From positions 41,584,112-41,648,111 of the forward strand of contig NC_052613.1 of NCBI RefSeq assembly GCF_016545825.1: 64,000 bases of DNA, written 5' to 3'. Below, in pieces: positions 48,160 to 61,173 of this stretch. Within the stretch, counting starts at the first letter, position 1. Every line of letters begins with the position of its first letter. Below the pieces are notes generated by a model. The model was given only the letters and a program-made list of their open reading frames with translations. It did no database searches and was not told where the DNA came from. This DNA comes from Eucalyptus grandis (lineage: Eukaryota; Streptophyta; Magnoliopsida; Myrtales; Myrtaceae). Both the position numbers and the translations under genes were made by a program.

Positions 48160-49396
48160 TCATATCTTCCCTTTTGATGTTCTTCTCCTTGCATTTACAG
48201 AAAGAATACAGGATATGAGGAACAGTATAATGGGCAAGAATAGTAAAAGCGATTTTGCCGTGAAGTGCCATCTGCACTGCTTATCATGCTCGCGAATGTC
48301 TCCTGCAGATAAAGTAACAAGGTGTTACTCATACAATCGTGCTTACTTTCACACTAGGAGGACTGGTTAATGAATATAACAGATTCTTTTTCCCTTTTTA
48401 TGGCAGTGTGGGTCTCAATACTTAGCTGTGAAAGGGGACTTCTCAGTTGTACTTCCATGTTGCTGTGATAAAATTTCCTAAGCATACTGATACAGCTCCA
48501 GTTCAAGGTTATTTAGTGATTCTATCTCCTGAAGAAGCGCTTCAGTGACCTGACGACATGACTGCAGATTCGAAGGGCCCTAAAATTTGGCAGAGAATAT
48601 GCTGAAATGCATCCAACGCAACGTCAGAGGAACCTGGTTGGACTGAAGGAGCTCTTTGGCGCCAACTAACCAAGCATAGCAACAATGTCATATGCAGGGA
48701 CAAGGCCAGCATTTAGCATTGTGCGAAAGTGAGCTAGAAGAGCTAGACCACTTACGGATATGTGTCCAGCAGTTGAAATATTTTTCAGGTGCAGTTAGTT
48801 AAATTACAACAAATATCATGTATTCAGCACTGATAATAACAACCAGATCTAACACGAAAAGCTACAGCAAAAATGCTGAGTCAAAATAATCAAAAAGTCA
48901 ATTCCAGACGACTATCAACTTAGTATGAGGTTGAGAGAAGCATGCAGATAAAATGTGAAGTTCCTGTCTCTCATTTCCTAGTGAATAGTAAAACCTCTTA
49001 TATTATCTTGCTTTTGACAGAAGCAATACGGCAAACTTAAGATGTCTTGTATTGGGGGTAAAAGTACGTAAGCGCAAATGAAAGAACAATTAGTATCGCT
49101 TATTTGCTGGCCCAAAAAAAATTAGCATTGCAATATAATTCTTATCGAAACTGGTTAGGAAAGGCAGGGGAACAGCTACTCGATTTCAAGTCAGCAAATG
49201 GATTTCCTTACTCAACGTCACGAATTCTGCAAAGCATTCCTTATCATACTCACTTAAGAACAACTTCTAGCATCACAAGGAGAGAGAAACTGAAGAGGGT
49301 GAAAAATGAAGACGGGATTCAGAGAATGTGCTTACGCGTACCCAATCCAAGAGGAATCAGCAAAATAGCAAAGCTTGTGCTCTGAGTCGGATCCAT
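48160..49396 (-). pseudogene. Truncated tandem copy of the TPST gene
   Basis: Partial duplicate of the gene at 52.1-57.0 kb. Exon 1 is present (49342-49396, start MDPTQSTSFAILL). Exons 2 to 10 are missing: similarity jumps from intron 1 sequence to intron 10 sequence near 49080. Exon 11 (48421-48561) keeps its 141-bp length but has an in-frame TAG at 48478-48480 in place of Lys28 of the exon, and its donor GT is lost (AAG then TATTGA). Exon 12 (48160-48302) has a 1-bp deletion relative to the intact gene, so the transmembrane segment is out of frame. Similarity continues into the flanks on both sides (about 47800-49750). Confidence 0.88.
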
Positions 49397-49779
49397 CAGC
49401 CTCAGCCTTTTCCAACCCTTGCTTCTACAAAATTTTGACAGGACGTCAACAAACAAGTTTTTACGAGTCCAACAAAAACAGTAGAAAAAATTGGACTTTG
49501 TTCCTATGTTTCTGATCCCCGTGAGTATTAGATCAGTGCCAAAGTCCATTTCGAATTTAGAACCGTCTTTAATGACACCTATCAGGTAATCCACGCAAAT
49601 TTTTCAAAACAAATGTTTCCAACGCATTAGCCGATATGGGAAAAGCTCTGGACCCCAATTTCGTATATCTTGATGCTCCAACCAAAATGAAAGGCAAGAG
49701 CTTTCATATATGAATTGAACGGGCAAGAAAATCCCAAGCTTTCTCCCCTAGTTTAGTTCTTGTCAGTTGTCACCATATC

Positions 49780-50520
49780 TGTCTTGTAGGACAGCAGTCA
49801 CAATGAAACGACAAACCAAATTTACTGAGACCTAACTTATTTCCATTTTCAATTTCGTTCGGATTATTCTTCGTGCTTAGTAATGTTTCAAAAGAAAAGG
49901 AATTATGATGGTGTGAACCCAAGGAGGAGCCTTGATTAGATGGAGCAATTGCGTTTGTGTAGTGTTGCAGTCAAAAACTAGTTTAAAAAGTATAATTTAC
50001 GCAAGTAAAATGATACAATATCATCAGACCAAAATAAAAGTTAAGGACATGGTAAACAACATTTATAATCCTATAATAAAGGACAAGAAAGATTCCTATA
50101 TGGTATTTATAAACCAAGTAAATTCTGACAAACGCCCCATGCCTTGAAATCAACTGGGGGTTCATTTCGTTCGTGCAGAAAAATGTCAGAAGGCTTGAAT
50201 TTTTCTGATATACGATCTAGCCTTCTAGCGTTGTGCTCATCTATGACTAATGAACTAATTTCAGCTCCTTTCTTGGAAAACCCAGAACCTTAACACTGTA
50301 ATTCAAAGAGAGGGATGGACAATGAACCAAGGGAAACAGCTCAAATCTGGGAGCAACAAGAAGGGTGAGAAAGATTTGAAGATATGGCGAGAGGGGAAAC
50401 GTAGCTATGATTTACATTTATGACGTTTATTAATTTTACTAATTAAAGTTTCAGTACAAATTCGATACCAATTGAGGAATCAATTCTCTCCTTAAATATA
50501 ATCTTTATACTAGGTGATAT
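49780..50520. other. Spacer, nothing recognised
   Basis: AT-rich, with no protein-like frame or complete element, between the end of the TPST duplication and the Mutator-like element. Confidence 0.4.
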
Positions 50521-50529
50521 AGAACAATG

Positions 50530-51362
50530 GGAAAATTCCAAATAAAAACTTGAATTATCATCATTTTTTCAAATAAAGGTCTGAAGTGGATATTGTTTTA
50601 AATAAAGAGTTGAAGTATCATTATTTTCTTAAATAAAGGTTTGGAATTGATTTTGTTTTAAATAAGAGCTTGAAGTGCATATATCAATTTCAAAGAGGGG
50701 TCCAAACTCATCAAATGTAAATGGCAATTTTGTCTTTTTAATTTTTAATTTTTCTTTTCAAAAAAAAAAAAAAAAAAAGATAGGCGGGAGGCCTATGGCC
50801 ACCACCCCATCGCCGGTGGGGCAGCGGCGAAGGTCAACAAGGTCACCGACAACCCTAGTTGACCAAAGGCGAGGGCTACCGGGCCCTCGCTAGAGGCGAG
50901 AGAGGGCGACAACCCTCTCCCGAATTTGAGGGTGGGTCACCTATTATGCTGGTGGTGGCCCTCATGACAACTAGTGACCCTCGCTCGAATTGGGCAAGGC
51001 CCACCCTCGCCCAAATCTGAGAGAGGGTTGCCGTCCTCTCCTGCCGGCCCTCACCTTTGGTCGGCTAGGGTTGCTAGCTCTTTTCATGCGTCGACGACCT
51101 CATCAGCCTTTGCTATCGTTAGCAATGGGGCAGTGGCCACAAGTGGGAGGAGCTCCTCTAGCTTGTGTTTACCTTTTTTTTTTTTTTTTTTTTATAATTT
51201 TTTTAATTGATAATCTAATTTAATTTAGCATGTGTTTGGACAAAAATGCCCCTTATTTGAAATGGTCATAATCACTTTAGGCTCTTATTTGAAAAACTAA
51301 TGACACTTTAGACTCTTATTTGAAAAACTAATGACACTTGAGGCTTTATTTGAAATTTTTCC
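50530..51362. mobile_element. Mutator-like non-autonomous element, 833 bp
   Basis: The left end GGAAAATTCCAAATAAAAAC and right end TTATTTGAAATTTTTCC are inverted copies. Each arm holds 3-4 subrepeats of TTTTTCAAATAAAGGTCTGAAGTG type. The flanks AGAACAATG (50521-50529) and AGAAAAATG (51363-51371) give a 9-bp target duplication with one mismatch. The core (50785-51160) is GC-rich with CTCGCC, GGCGAGAGAGGG and CCGAATTTGAGGG. No transposase. Same family as the element at 16.5-18.8 kb. Confidence 0.75.
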
Positions 51363-52071
51363 TAGAAAAATGGTAGGAAATTACCCTTTGTCGTATTCCC
51401 CTGTTGAGAGCAGATGTTAAACTCATCTTTCTATTAATTCCATAAAACTGCAAATTATTAAGGGAGGAACCTTGAAAAATTACAAAACCAACGCCCCAAT
51501 AAAGATGCAAACTGACTTGGAAGTCGGGACAACAACTGGAGTTTGACCAAATTGACTAATGCACATGAATTAGAATTCTACTGAGATTGAATTACAAGGC
51601 CTTCAAACAGATCAATAAAAATACGATATAGCAGCCCTAGGAGCCTCTTGAATTTGCTTTCAAATGGCTCAGGGAATGCTAATACATGCATTAGCTAGCT
51701 TCATATCATACTATAGTTCATGGGGCGTATTGGCAAGACAAAGGTAAAACTAAAATTTCAACCAAAGAAAAACACTGAATGGAGTTAAGCCTCTAACTTA
51801 AGATTCAGTGGCTATAAACTAAACCTTGCAGCGGGGTCAACAAATAAATTGAGAAACAGAGTGAAGGCTACATTTAGAAGCAAAGAGGAATAAAAGGACT
51901 CTTCTCTCAGAACAATAAAGCAAGTATCATCTGAAGAACCCTTTTTTTTTCCAAGACTGGGGACATGTGAACATGTAGTGCATCGTGGCCGTATCAAAAT
52001 TAATCTCTTTCTACCAACTAGAGAGACTTTAGACCTTGCGATCTGTAATGATTTTCAAGAAGCAATTACAT

Positions 52072-55000
52072 TCATATCTTCACTTTTGATGTTCTTCTCC
52101 TTGCATTTACAAAAAGAATAAAGAATACAAGGAGCAAAATGATGGGCAAGAATAAGAAAAAGTGGTTCCACCATGAACTGCCATATGAACTGGTTATCGT
52201 GTTCGTGAATTTCTCCTGCAAAATGAAATGACGGAACATTACTCACTCAGTTTGCTTATCAGTGATAGGATTGGTTAACGAAATCTAATAATATTTTCCC
52301 CTTCTTATGGCTGCATGAAGCTGACCTTAACTGTGACAGCGGACTTCTGGGTGGTTCGTCTGTGTTGCTGAGCAAAAATATCCTTAGCATACTCATAGAG
52401 CTCCAAATCAAGATTATTCAGTGATTTTATCTCCTGAAGAACCGCTTCACCAACCTGATGACGTGACTGCAGATTTAAACTGTCCTAAATTAGCAGGAAA
52501 TTTACGGAAGTGTTTCCAAAGGAATAACCGAGCGCAACTGGCTTGGACTGGAGGAACTCTTTCGAATGAAGTAACCAAGCATAGTTAAAATGTCATGCAG
52601 GACAAAGCGAGCATTTAGCTTTATTCAGAAAAAGTGAGCTAGAAGAATTAGACTAATATATGCATGACACTTCAAATATCTTTTATGTACAGCGGTTCAA
52701 ATTATGACAGATACACTGCATTTGACATTTATAATAACAACCAGATCTAACAGAAGAAGCTACGCAGCAACAATCCTGAGTGAAAATTTTATCTACGTAA
52801 TAGACAAGTCAATTTGAGACAACTTGGTATGTGAGTGATGGAAGCATGCAGATAAAATGTGAACTTCCTGTCTCTCGTTTCCATGTGAATTTATATCTCT
52901 TATATAATCTTTCTTTTGACAGATGAATTTCATTTTCAGCAAACCCAAAATATATTGTATCTGGGGTAAAAAGTACGTAAATTTAAGTCGAAATATTAGC
53001 ATTGCTACTTTCAAGAAGCAAAAGCAAAAAGTTGCCCGAACCTCTTTCGTAAAATTCGCAGGGGAGATTCTCTTCAAGGAAGAGATGCGGCGTAGAGACT
53101 GGGTCTTCCTCAAAGTAGATATGCAGCTTTCGTAAGATTCCATAAGTTTTCCCACTGTCATCTGAAATATACAAGATCTACCATGAACTTACCTATCCGA
53201 GATGTAATTTTCTTACACAGTAGAAGATACAACATGAAAAAAATCCCTTACATTTTCTTTACTTGCTTCACTGATTTCCTTCATAGAAACCTCAAATTCC
53301 AAAGTGGCATTCTGCAAAAAGGCAGTAGAAAACAATGAGGATACAAGGAAACTCAGTTATTAGTATTGGTTGAGGAAAGTTTACATTTAGCAAAATGCAC
53401 ACACTCTGCTGCTATCTACCTGACTGTGTTCGTCATCAGGCTCGCTGTCTGACAAGGAGCTCTGTTCTGCAACAGATGTACACAACTTCAGGCAAGGAAA
53501 TGATGATAAACCCTTGTATCTTGTCCTTATGGAACTCAGAGATTAGAAGACCATTGACGCATGGCAAAGCAAACTGAAGGACAAGGAGTCCTCCTTTACC
53601 ATAAACTTGTGGTTCAACAGAAAAACACAAGAATTCTGATAGAAAAGCTAGTTCTATGGTACCTGTTCAAGTTAAAACTAAAATATCGCATAAAATACAG
53701 CAATGATGCATCTTAAGCATCTGTTGGGGTATGGTGGAATATTAGAGATCCCACTGGTGTGAATTAGCTAAGGAAGGAAGAAAGGTAGAAGAGAAGAACA
53801 TAAATTGACCAGCAAATTTGATCCAAAAGCTCAACCTATTTATTCAACCATAATCAGCAAAACCTGTTCAAAAGAAAGAAGGGTAGAAGAGAAGAACATA
53901 AATTGACCAGCAAATTTGATCCAAAAGCTCAACTTATTTATTCAACCATAATCAGCAAAACCTGTTCAAAAGAACCAACAAACCGTATGCAGAGGCTAGA
54001 AAAAGTAATAATAGCACCACATGTACCTGATTCATTTGTTGCCGCAGTCTGCACACCAGAGCTAGATCCTCTCAGTTGAGAAATTACTTGTGCACCAACC
54101 ACATCTGCAAACATTGTTGCAGATTCCCTATGGTCCTCGGTGAGACCAACGTACAGCATATTGTCCAATCTCCTCTGCAAGATTTACAATCATCTACCAT
54201 GATCACAACCGCAAAAGGGCGACACGATATTAGGAAAACAACTAAGAGCATTATTCAATAAAACCTCATAACCAATTTTACCGACCTTTGCAACTTCAAG
54301 GACAATTTCACCAAGTTCTTTGTGCTGCATAATACAGTGACGTACTTCATGCGACTCCGGAATATAGGAATTGTTAGTTAACCCTGCAATCTGTCAGCAA
54401 GAAAATTTAGCCTGAAATGGGTCTACATACTAGATTTAAGATAATATAGACTCTTGTTAGACAAGGCAGATTCACGACAGCAGAAACTTAACACAAGTTT
54501 AGTTTTAAAACTTTTGTGGGGTAGTCAGAAAAATGAGAATGACTTACCAGTTGTCATAAGCAGAATGCAGAACACTTTCTCTTTACTCAGTAATCATCAA
54601 AAGCAAATTCTATATACATCACTTACCAGGTGATCTGGTGGAGCTAATGATTCATCAGTGGCATACCAAAAAATCTAAACCACATGTATCTATAAACTAG
54701 AGAACTCCAAAGAATTGTGCAATAAACTCTTCCCTCATGATAGGGCATGCTTAACAACCAAATAACAAGCATCTTATCAACGCAAATACAAGGCCTCAAA
54801 CACATCACACCAACACAAGAAAACTGAAATTCATTGACAGGTACCCCTGCAAGACTAACTGTGTGAATTAGCATACGAATCCCACTTTCTCATCAAGCAA
54901 AGGAAATCCTCTGTTCGTAATGTCTTTCAAGAATCCGTTCCCCTTTCTTTGGAAAATTGATGCAAATTACTACACTGTATGTTAAGTGCATGTAAGGCAT

Positions 55001-56995
55001 CAAACAAATTTTACTCAAGACTAGATTTTATCCTCAAGGATTTAACATAAGAACCATCATCAAACCAATGGTTGCTTCTCCATCCCATCTAAACTTCCTT
55101 CCAGAGAATCTTAGGTACATGAATAAAAAGTACATATCGCATCTCGGATTAAGGCCTTTAACCCATGTTATACCTTACGATTTAACCAGAATATTTGATT
55201 TTAAAGAAAGCTCACAATATCAAGGAAGAAGGGTGAAACTCATGCTTCAACAGCCTTCTGAGAATGAAAGACATGAAATCAACAAGTAACACAGATTTAG
55301 AAGATTGCAACTTACCTGAAACGTGGCACCATTGTGTATTATTTCTTGAGCAACAGGGTCATTGATATACTTATGCAATGGCATTACAATGTCCTCCATA
55401 TTGTATGGGTCGCTGCTGTAGATATTCCTGGATCCACTAAGCCTTCTCGAATCTCTCTGTAGAGAGAGAGGTTGATCGTAAACACATATGGAACAGAAGC
55501 ATATAACACAAAACAGATAATTTAATTACTGAACACAAAAACAGCATACAACACAGGGTCGTGGAGCATTCATTCCTAGAACAAACCGCCCCCCCCCCCC
55601 CAAAAAAAAAAACACCCCTTTTCTTCCGCCTCTATCTCACCCAGAAATTCCCAGCAGCTCTTTCCCAGGAGATCGATCTGTTTAAATTACTTCATCCAAT
55701 AGACAAACAAGTGAATTGTCAACTATGTACTTTTCCTTTTCTCTATACATCAGATTGATTCTTTGCAGCATGCCTTAAAGTTAATAAAGGTCTCCAACAA
55801 AAATAGTAGGCTAGAAAAATTCGATGATCATCGCTAGAGACAAAAAAAAGAAAAAAATGGTGAATATATCTAGCATCGTGCAATATAACAACCGTACCCT
55901 TGCAAATAGGTCTTCTCTCATCCAAGGAACTAGATACTTCCATGGCCATATATCCAGTGTACTAACTCCAAATCCTTTAGTCTTGGAGCGCAAGCGCCCA
56001 GCCATTTTTGTGGCAGAAGTTAAATTAGGGTGCACCAAAAATCTAGCTGCAACCTCCACAGAGAATTCATATGTACTGAAAACACGATCAACTGGGTCTC
56101 TTAATATGGTCACCACTGAAGTTCTATCCTTAGGAAGTTTTGACATCATGCTATAGTCATCATGAGTGACCAACAACCTGCACTTTTGCTTGCTACACAG
56201 TAGCAAAGAATCGGGTTAAACATAAAAAATTAAGTACAACACAAATGTCAAAAAGGGGGAAAAAGGTCATACCTGGGATCAAACCTCAATTTATCATAAG
56301 AACGAGGGCATTCCAGATCATTAGGATACAACTTCTTCAGGAGACTGCAAGTAAAGATTTAGCAAGAAGGAATCACACTGGTGGCTCATCTGATGAATGC
56401 AACAATAACTACAAATATGTGCTCTGCACCAAGAGCGATTTGAATTACCAATGGAAGTATGTACGTCCTCCTGTTCTTGGAACATGGAGAAAGAAGAGCA
56501 AATCTCGCAGGGTGTGCTTGTCTTCTTTAACTTCAAGACTAAGTGCAGAAGAAGCCCACTTCTTCACTACATTCTCACAATGCCCAAAATCCCTCTTGTG
56601 AGGAGAAGCATTAGCTGATAGAAACCAGGGAATGTTAAAAGCCTCAATCAGCTAAAAGTCAAGCTTAGATGTTAAATGTTCATGACCAACCCTAATTTTT
56701 TCCCAAACAAACTGGTCACTCTCAACTGAGCAGAAAAGGAGGGAGGTTACAACTCCGTTTCTAGTCAGCAAATGGAATTCCATACTTAATTTTCATTACT
56801 CCAAGTATTGCACAAAGCATCCCTCCTTATCACTCTCTCTAAGACAACAATAATACAACATTTACCATAACAAGGTGGGAAAGAAGCTAAGGATGGTGAA
56901 AAAAACTGAAGATGGGATTCAGAATCTGCCTCCCACTTACCCAATCCAAGAAGAATCAGCAAAATAGCAAGCCTCAGGCTTAGAGTAGGATCCAT
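52072..56995 (-). CDS. TPST: Tyrosylprotein sulfotransferase, plant type
   Basis: Golgi enzyme that transfers sulfate from PAPS to tyrosines of secreted peptides such as PSK, PSY and RGF. Twelve exons, minus strand: 56941-56995, 56449-56614, 56273-56344, 55898-56192, 55316-55456, 54286-54390, 54027-54174, 53420-53466, 53252-53311, 53042-53161, 52326-52466, 52072-52215. All phases join: 1494 nt, 497 aa, against about 500 in Arabidopsis. An N-terminal signal peptide (MDPTLSLRLAILLILLGLAN) leads to the 5'-phosphosulfate-binding FLHVPRTGGRTYFHC. The 3'-phosphate-binding TILRDPVDRVFSTYE and EFSVEVAARFLVHPNLTSA follow. The C-terminal membrane helix (FFLFLPIILLLVFFILFV) precedes a basic tail, the type I layout of plant TPST. 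The Met at 56995 starts the signal peptide; an in-frame Met at 57094 would bury it. A GC- and GA-rich presumed leader extends to about 58.0 kb. Confidence 0.95.
53780..53977. repeat. 98-bp tandem duplication in a TPST intron
   Basis: Two copies of a block starting GGTAGAAGAGAAGAACATAA (53784 and 53882) and ending CCTGTTCAAAAGAA are nearly identical (CAACCTATT against CAACTTATT is the clear difference). Lies in the intron between exons 8 and 7 in coordinate order, and does not touch splice sites. Confidence 0.9.
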
Positions 56996-57519
56996 CAGCC
57001 TCACCCTACTCCAAACACCGGCTGGAGAAAAATCTGACAAAACATGGACAAACAAGTTCTCATAAGTCTCTCCAACTAAACCATAACAGTTCAAAAAAAT
57101 CGAACTGAAACGCCAGACATTATTCCTTTTCTCTTACTTCAAATCTATCAGATCAATGCCACAGTTAATTACAAATTCGGGCACTGCCTAGCTAGTACCT
57201 AGTATCAACTCAAATAACACCTTTCTTTCCCCATCCCAAAAGAAAAGAGAAACCCATCGGACAATCCATGCAACCTTATCAAACACCAAAAGAAGAAGCT
57301 CTACCCAAAACGAAAGGCGCGAGCTTTCTCGAACGAATTAAACGGACCAAAAAAAAAAAAAAAAAAAACGAAAGAAAAGACCGCTCACTTCCTGTCGATT
57401 GAAGACCCGGAATCGACATACCGATAATGAGGGCCTTCTTTTCTAATTTGAAAGGAAACCCTGATCACAGAATTTCGAGACGAGCTTAAAAACCGAAGCT
57501 TGGCGATGACGTCGAAATG

Positions 57520-57531
57520 CGGAGCGGCACG

Positions 57532-57562
<31 letters not shown>

Positions 57563-57921
57563 GAAGAAGAAAACTTTAATAAGACTACACTCCAGAGAAG
57601 GAACAGAGGAACAAAGCGAAAGTGGACCACCTGCCCTACCCTGCACGTCTTAGACGACGACTCTACCGAAGTCTCGTGCTCATAAATTCTCCTCGATCTC
57701 CGTCGCTGGCTCCGCCAGACAAGTCTCACGATAACCGGTGCCCCCACCCCACCCCCACCGCCACCACCACCACCACCACCTTTCGCGATTACCAGCGAAT
57801 TTCTCGGCCCTCCGAACGAGGGATCGGCGCCGGAAAACCCACAGGGAGGTACCGGAGCCGCCCCCTCGCGACGGCGAGCGACCCCGGAAGACCTCCGAGC
57901 GGAGGAGAAGAAGGGAAGAAC

Positions 57922-57946
<25 letters not shown>
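57520..57946. repeat. Poly-A, GAA, CCACCA and GA microsatellites in the TPST leader region
   Basis: A run of A followed by GAA repeats (about 57534-57572), CCACCA repeats (about 57753-57780) and a GA dinucleotide run (about 57922-57946). They lie upstream of the TPST start codon, probably within or next to its 5' leader. Confidence 0.7.
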
Positions 57947-57953
<7 letters not shown>

Positions 57954-58059
57954 AGTCAGCGATTTCGGTGGAAGAGTGAAATGCTTTTGACGACGATCGC
58001 AACAGTGCGCGGTGCGTGGTGCGTGTCGCTGTCCCATTTTTTTAATAAATAAAATAGTT

Positions 58060-59800
58060 CCAATGTCGGAAGGAGGTGAGGGACGGATTAGGAATTATAA
58101 ATTTGCAGATTTTGATTAGGATTTTGTGATCCAGAAAATACTGAGTATATTTGCCAAGTGATTTAAGACACTCGTAGACCGTTTTAGATGCTTAACTTTT
58201 GTCGTCTCGCAGTAATTGATATTTGAAAAGGTGAAATATTCTTTATTAGTTATATGATATGCAATTTGCTAGTAAATATTTTTGTGACTATCTTTTTTTT
58301 CTTTACGTGCGTTTGAATAAAATTTTCGATCTGAAATTAGATCGGAATTTGTATTGTTGAAATATTGTTAATTTCAATGAATGGCCTACAATTTTTAATT
58401 ACAATTGGAAAAAGAAAGATGATTCTTTCTTCTCACTAACGCATGATGATGACGAATGCAATAAGGGCCTTGATTGCTAATCCCCAAAAAATTCAGTTTC
58501 CATGTGTCGAAAAAGAATTAAAAAAATCTCAGAGATTTGGAAGATAATTTTGGAATATGAAACCTTTTTGTTTTCATAATTTTTTCTTTTGAATCCTTAG
58601 AATTAGGAAGTAGGAAATCTGATCTTATTTTTTTGCTATATTCTAGCTCTCCTAGGCTTTTTTATATGTTATGTTCTTGGTAAGTATGATGTGTAATAAA
58701 AGAAGCAGAAAAAAAAATCATTTTTCTTCTTTGAAATCTGCACCGTGAAATAGCAATACCGTTGTATGTCTTTGTTTGTGAGGATACTGAATGAGGGCTT
58801 TCTACAGAGAAGAGGAGAGAAGCCATGATCCTCATGCTCGAACCTAATTGCTTATGCAAGATATTCTACATATTACTTTACATGTGAACAAAATATTCAA
58901 TGTATTTCAAATTACAATGTTATTGACTAATTTTCAAACAATAAAGTAGTAAAGAAGAATTCATAAACTTATCTCTCATAATCTGATTTTTTTTTTTTTG
59001 TAACGATATCTCAAATTTAAATCAAGTGGGTTTTGGAAAGAATTATTTTTATTTTCATTTTTTGCTAAAGCAAATTTGTTTCAAATGATGTGAGCTACAT
59101 TTAAAATAAGGAATTAAAAATAAATGAAATGTAACGTGCTTGTTTCAAATCGGATTGCAATTTTTATTCTTTTATTGTTATAGATATAGTAGATATTAAT
59201 TGAAATTTATTCAAGCAATAAAATAAGCCATGCCTTGAATAAAGTTGATTCAATTTTAAAATGAACGATAGGTAAAGCATTTATAAATGTAATTGACGAG
59301 AGCTATATGTCAAATTATTACTATTATCCTTGTTAATAAGATATATTTCTCCTCTTGACTTAATTTCAAACCAAGTGGATGCATTATAGATTTAAAGATA
59401 CTTTATCTTCATTTTCTCTTTTCGAATTTACTATTCAGCAAAATAAGTCAGAAAGAAATGAATATTTGGGAAGGACAAAAGAAACTAATTTCGAGATATT
59501 TTATCTTTACCTTTGACTATTTGACAACTCAATACATTTGAACATGCTTTCTCTTTATAAATTTTTCAAATTATACATTTGCACATGCTTTTCTTTATCC
59601 GTTCTCAAATTCGAAATATAATAAGTGATGGAAGTTTGAGAATAACAAGTCACTAAGTTAATGCTAATGGGTAAAGTTGATGGTATGTGGCACATGCCAT
59701 GTGGTAATCACAGAAACTAAGTTGAGTGCTATGCGGTAAGCTTAAAAGTAAATATCCTCTCAATTTGGACTTCGACTATACATAATAAATAAGGAAACAT
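58060..59800. other. AT-rich spacer, nothing recognised
   Basis: No protein-like frame, RNA gene or element with clear ends was found. Confidence 0.4.
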
Positions 59801-60360
59801 TGTCAAAAACGTTATAAACCTATTGTATTTTTACATATTTAGTCCCAAACATTTCAATCTTGCCAATCAAGTCCTAAATCTTTAATATTTTGCCAATTGA
59901 ATTCATTAACATGGACACTAGCCTTTCTACATAGTATATCTATTGCTTTTTTATATTATTTTAATATTTTTCCTTTCTTCTTCCTTTTGACCGGTGGTTA
60001 GCCATAGCCGAGCGGGTTGGCCGACCCTTGTGTAGGTCAAGGTGGCCTCGCTAGATTTGGTTTGGGCGAGGCTCACCCTCGTTGGGTCTTGCTTAGGGGA
60101 GGGTGAGCCTTGGTGAGGGTTGATGGTTGTTGGGCCACGCCTTGCCTGGCTTGTGGCGAGCGAGGGTGACCCTCGCCAAGTGAGGCCAACTGCCCTACCA
60201 CCGGCAAAAGGAAGAAAAAAAGAAAAGCAAAAAAAAGGCAGAAAAAATAATAAAATATAGAAATATCTGTCATTATTGATGTCCATATTAGTGATTTTTA
60301 GCTAAAATTAGTTAGATTTTTTGAACAATTTTTCCTAAGTGATAAAATATCCAAGGCAAC
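59800..60360. mobile_element. Fragment of a TIR element with GC-rich core
   Basis: The left part has AGTCCCAAACATTTCAATCTTGCCAATCAAGTCCTAAATCTT, like the TCCTAAACATTTT arm of the elements in copies A and B. A GC core (59990-60200) follows with CTCGCTAGATTTGGTTTGGGCGAGG. The right arm is not clearly present. Confidence 0.45.
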
Positions 60361-60843
60361 CGTTGACAAATACTCTTTATATTGCCAATGAAAATTGGAG
60401 GTGCCCACTCATTTTAGTGGTATAATCTGTTCATATACGAATCCGGGGCACCACCACTCACACAGCCAGCTCCACTCAGCTCTCTGTGGGTTTGAAATCT
60501 GGAATAGAAGGAAAACCAATATCGAGGGCATCGGGAACGGAAGAAGCTCATAGGGGGCGACCCAAGCGTCCGTGAACAAGACAGAAATCGAGGGGCAATG
60601 TCCTTTTCGATGCTTTGCCCACTACGGAATGTTGGGCTTTTTTGACCTTTGCTATTTATTCTGGGGTTCTGTCAACATGGGATGGACCCCCCAAGCAGCT
60701 ACATTCATCTGTCCATCTGTCCACATGAACCATGTTAGCCATAATCTATGTTTAGTGGCTTTGTGTGGTGGTTGTGGCCATTATCTTCGTATTTTGTATG
60801 ATTAGAAAATGGGAAAAAAAAAAGGGAAGAAACCCCATTCCCC

Positions 60844-60878
60844 TTTTCTTTTCTTTTCTTTTCTTTTCTTTTCTTTTC
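60844..60878. repeat. CTTTT pentanucleotide microsatellite
   Basis: About seven tandem TTTTC units, in a gene-free spacer. Confidence 0.9.
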
Positions 60879-61173
60879 CCACTCATTTAAGATGATAAGG
60901 ACATGTGGCATCATCACCGTGAAAAGCGCTTCTTCGTTGGGAAAAAAGAATAAAAAAAACACTATGAAGTGAAGAATCCCAACATGCTTGTCGATTTTCT
61001 TTGTTGTTTTTCTGGTAGAATGCCAATTTGCCACGTTCAATGTGATTGAATCAACGAATGTCCATCTGTACTGAAAATCACAAACTCCAACACTCCCTTT
61101 TTTCTTCTGCAGCTCTAAGAAGCAAAGGCTTGTTATGCTGGTTGATTATATACAGATAACAGGAGATACCATG

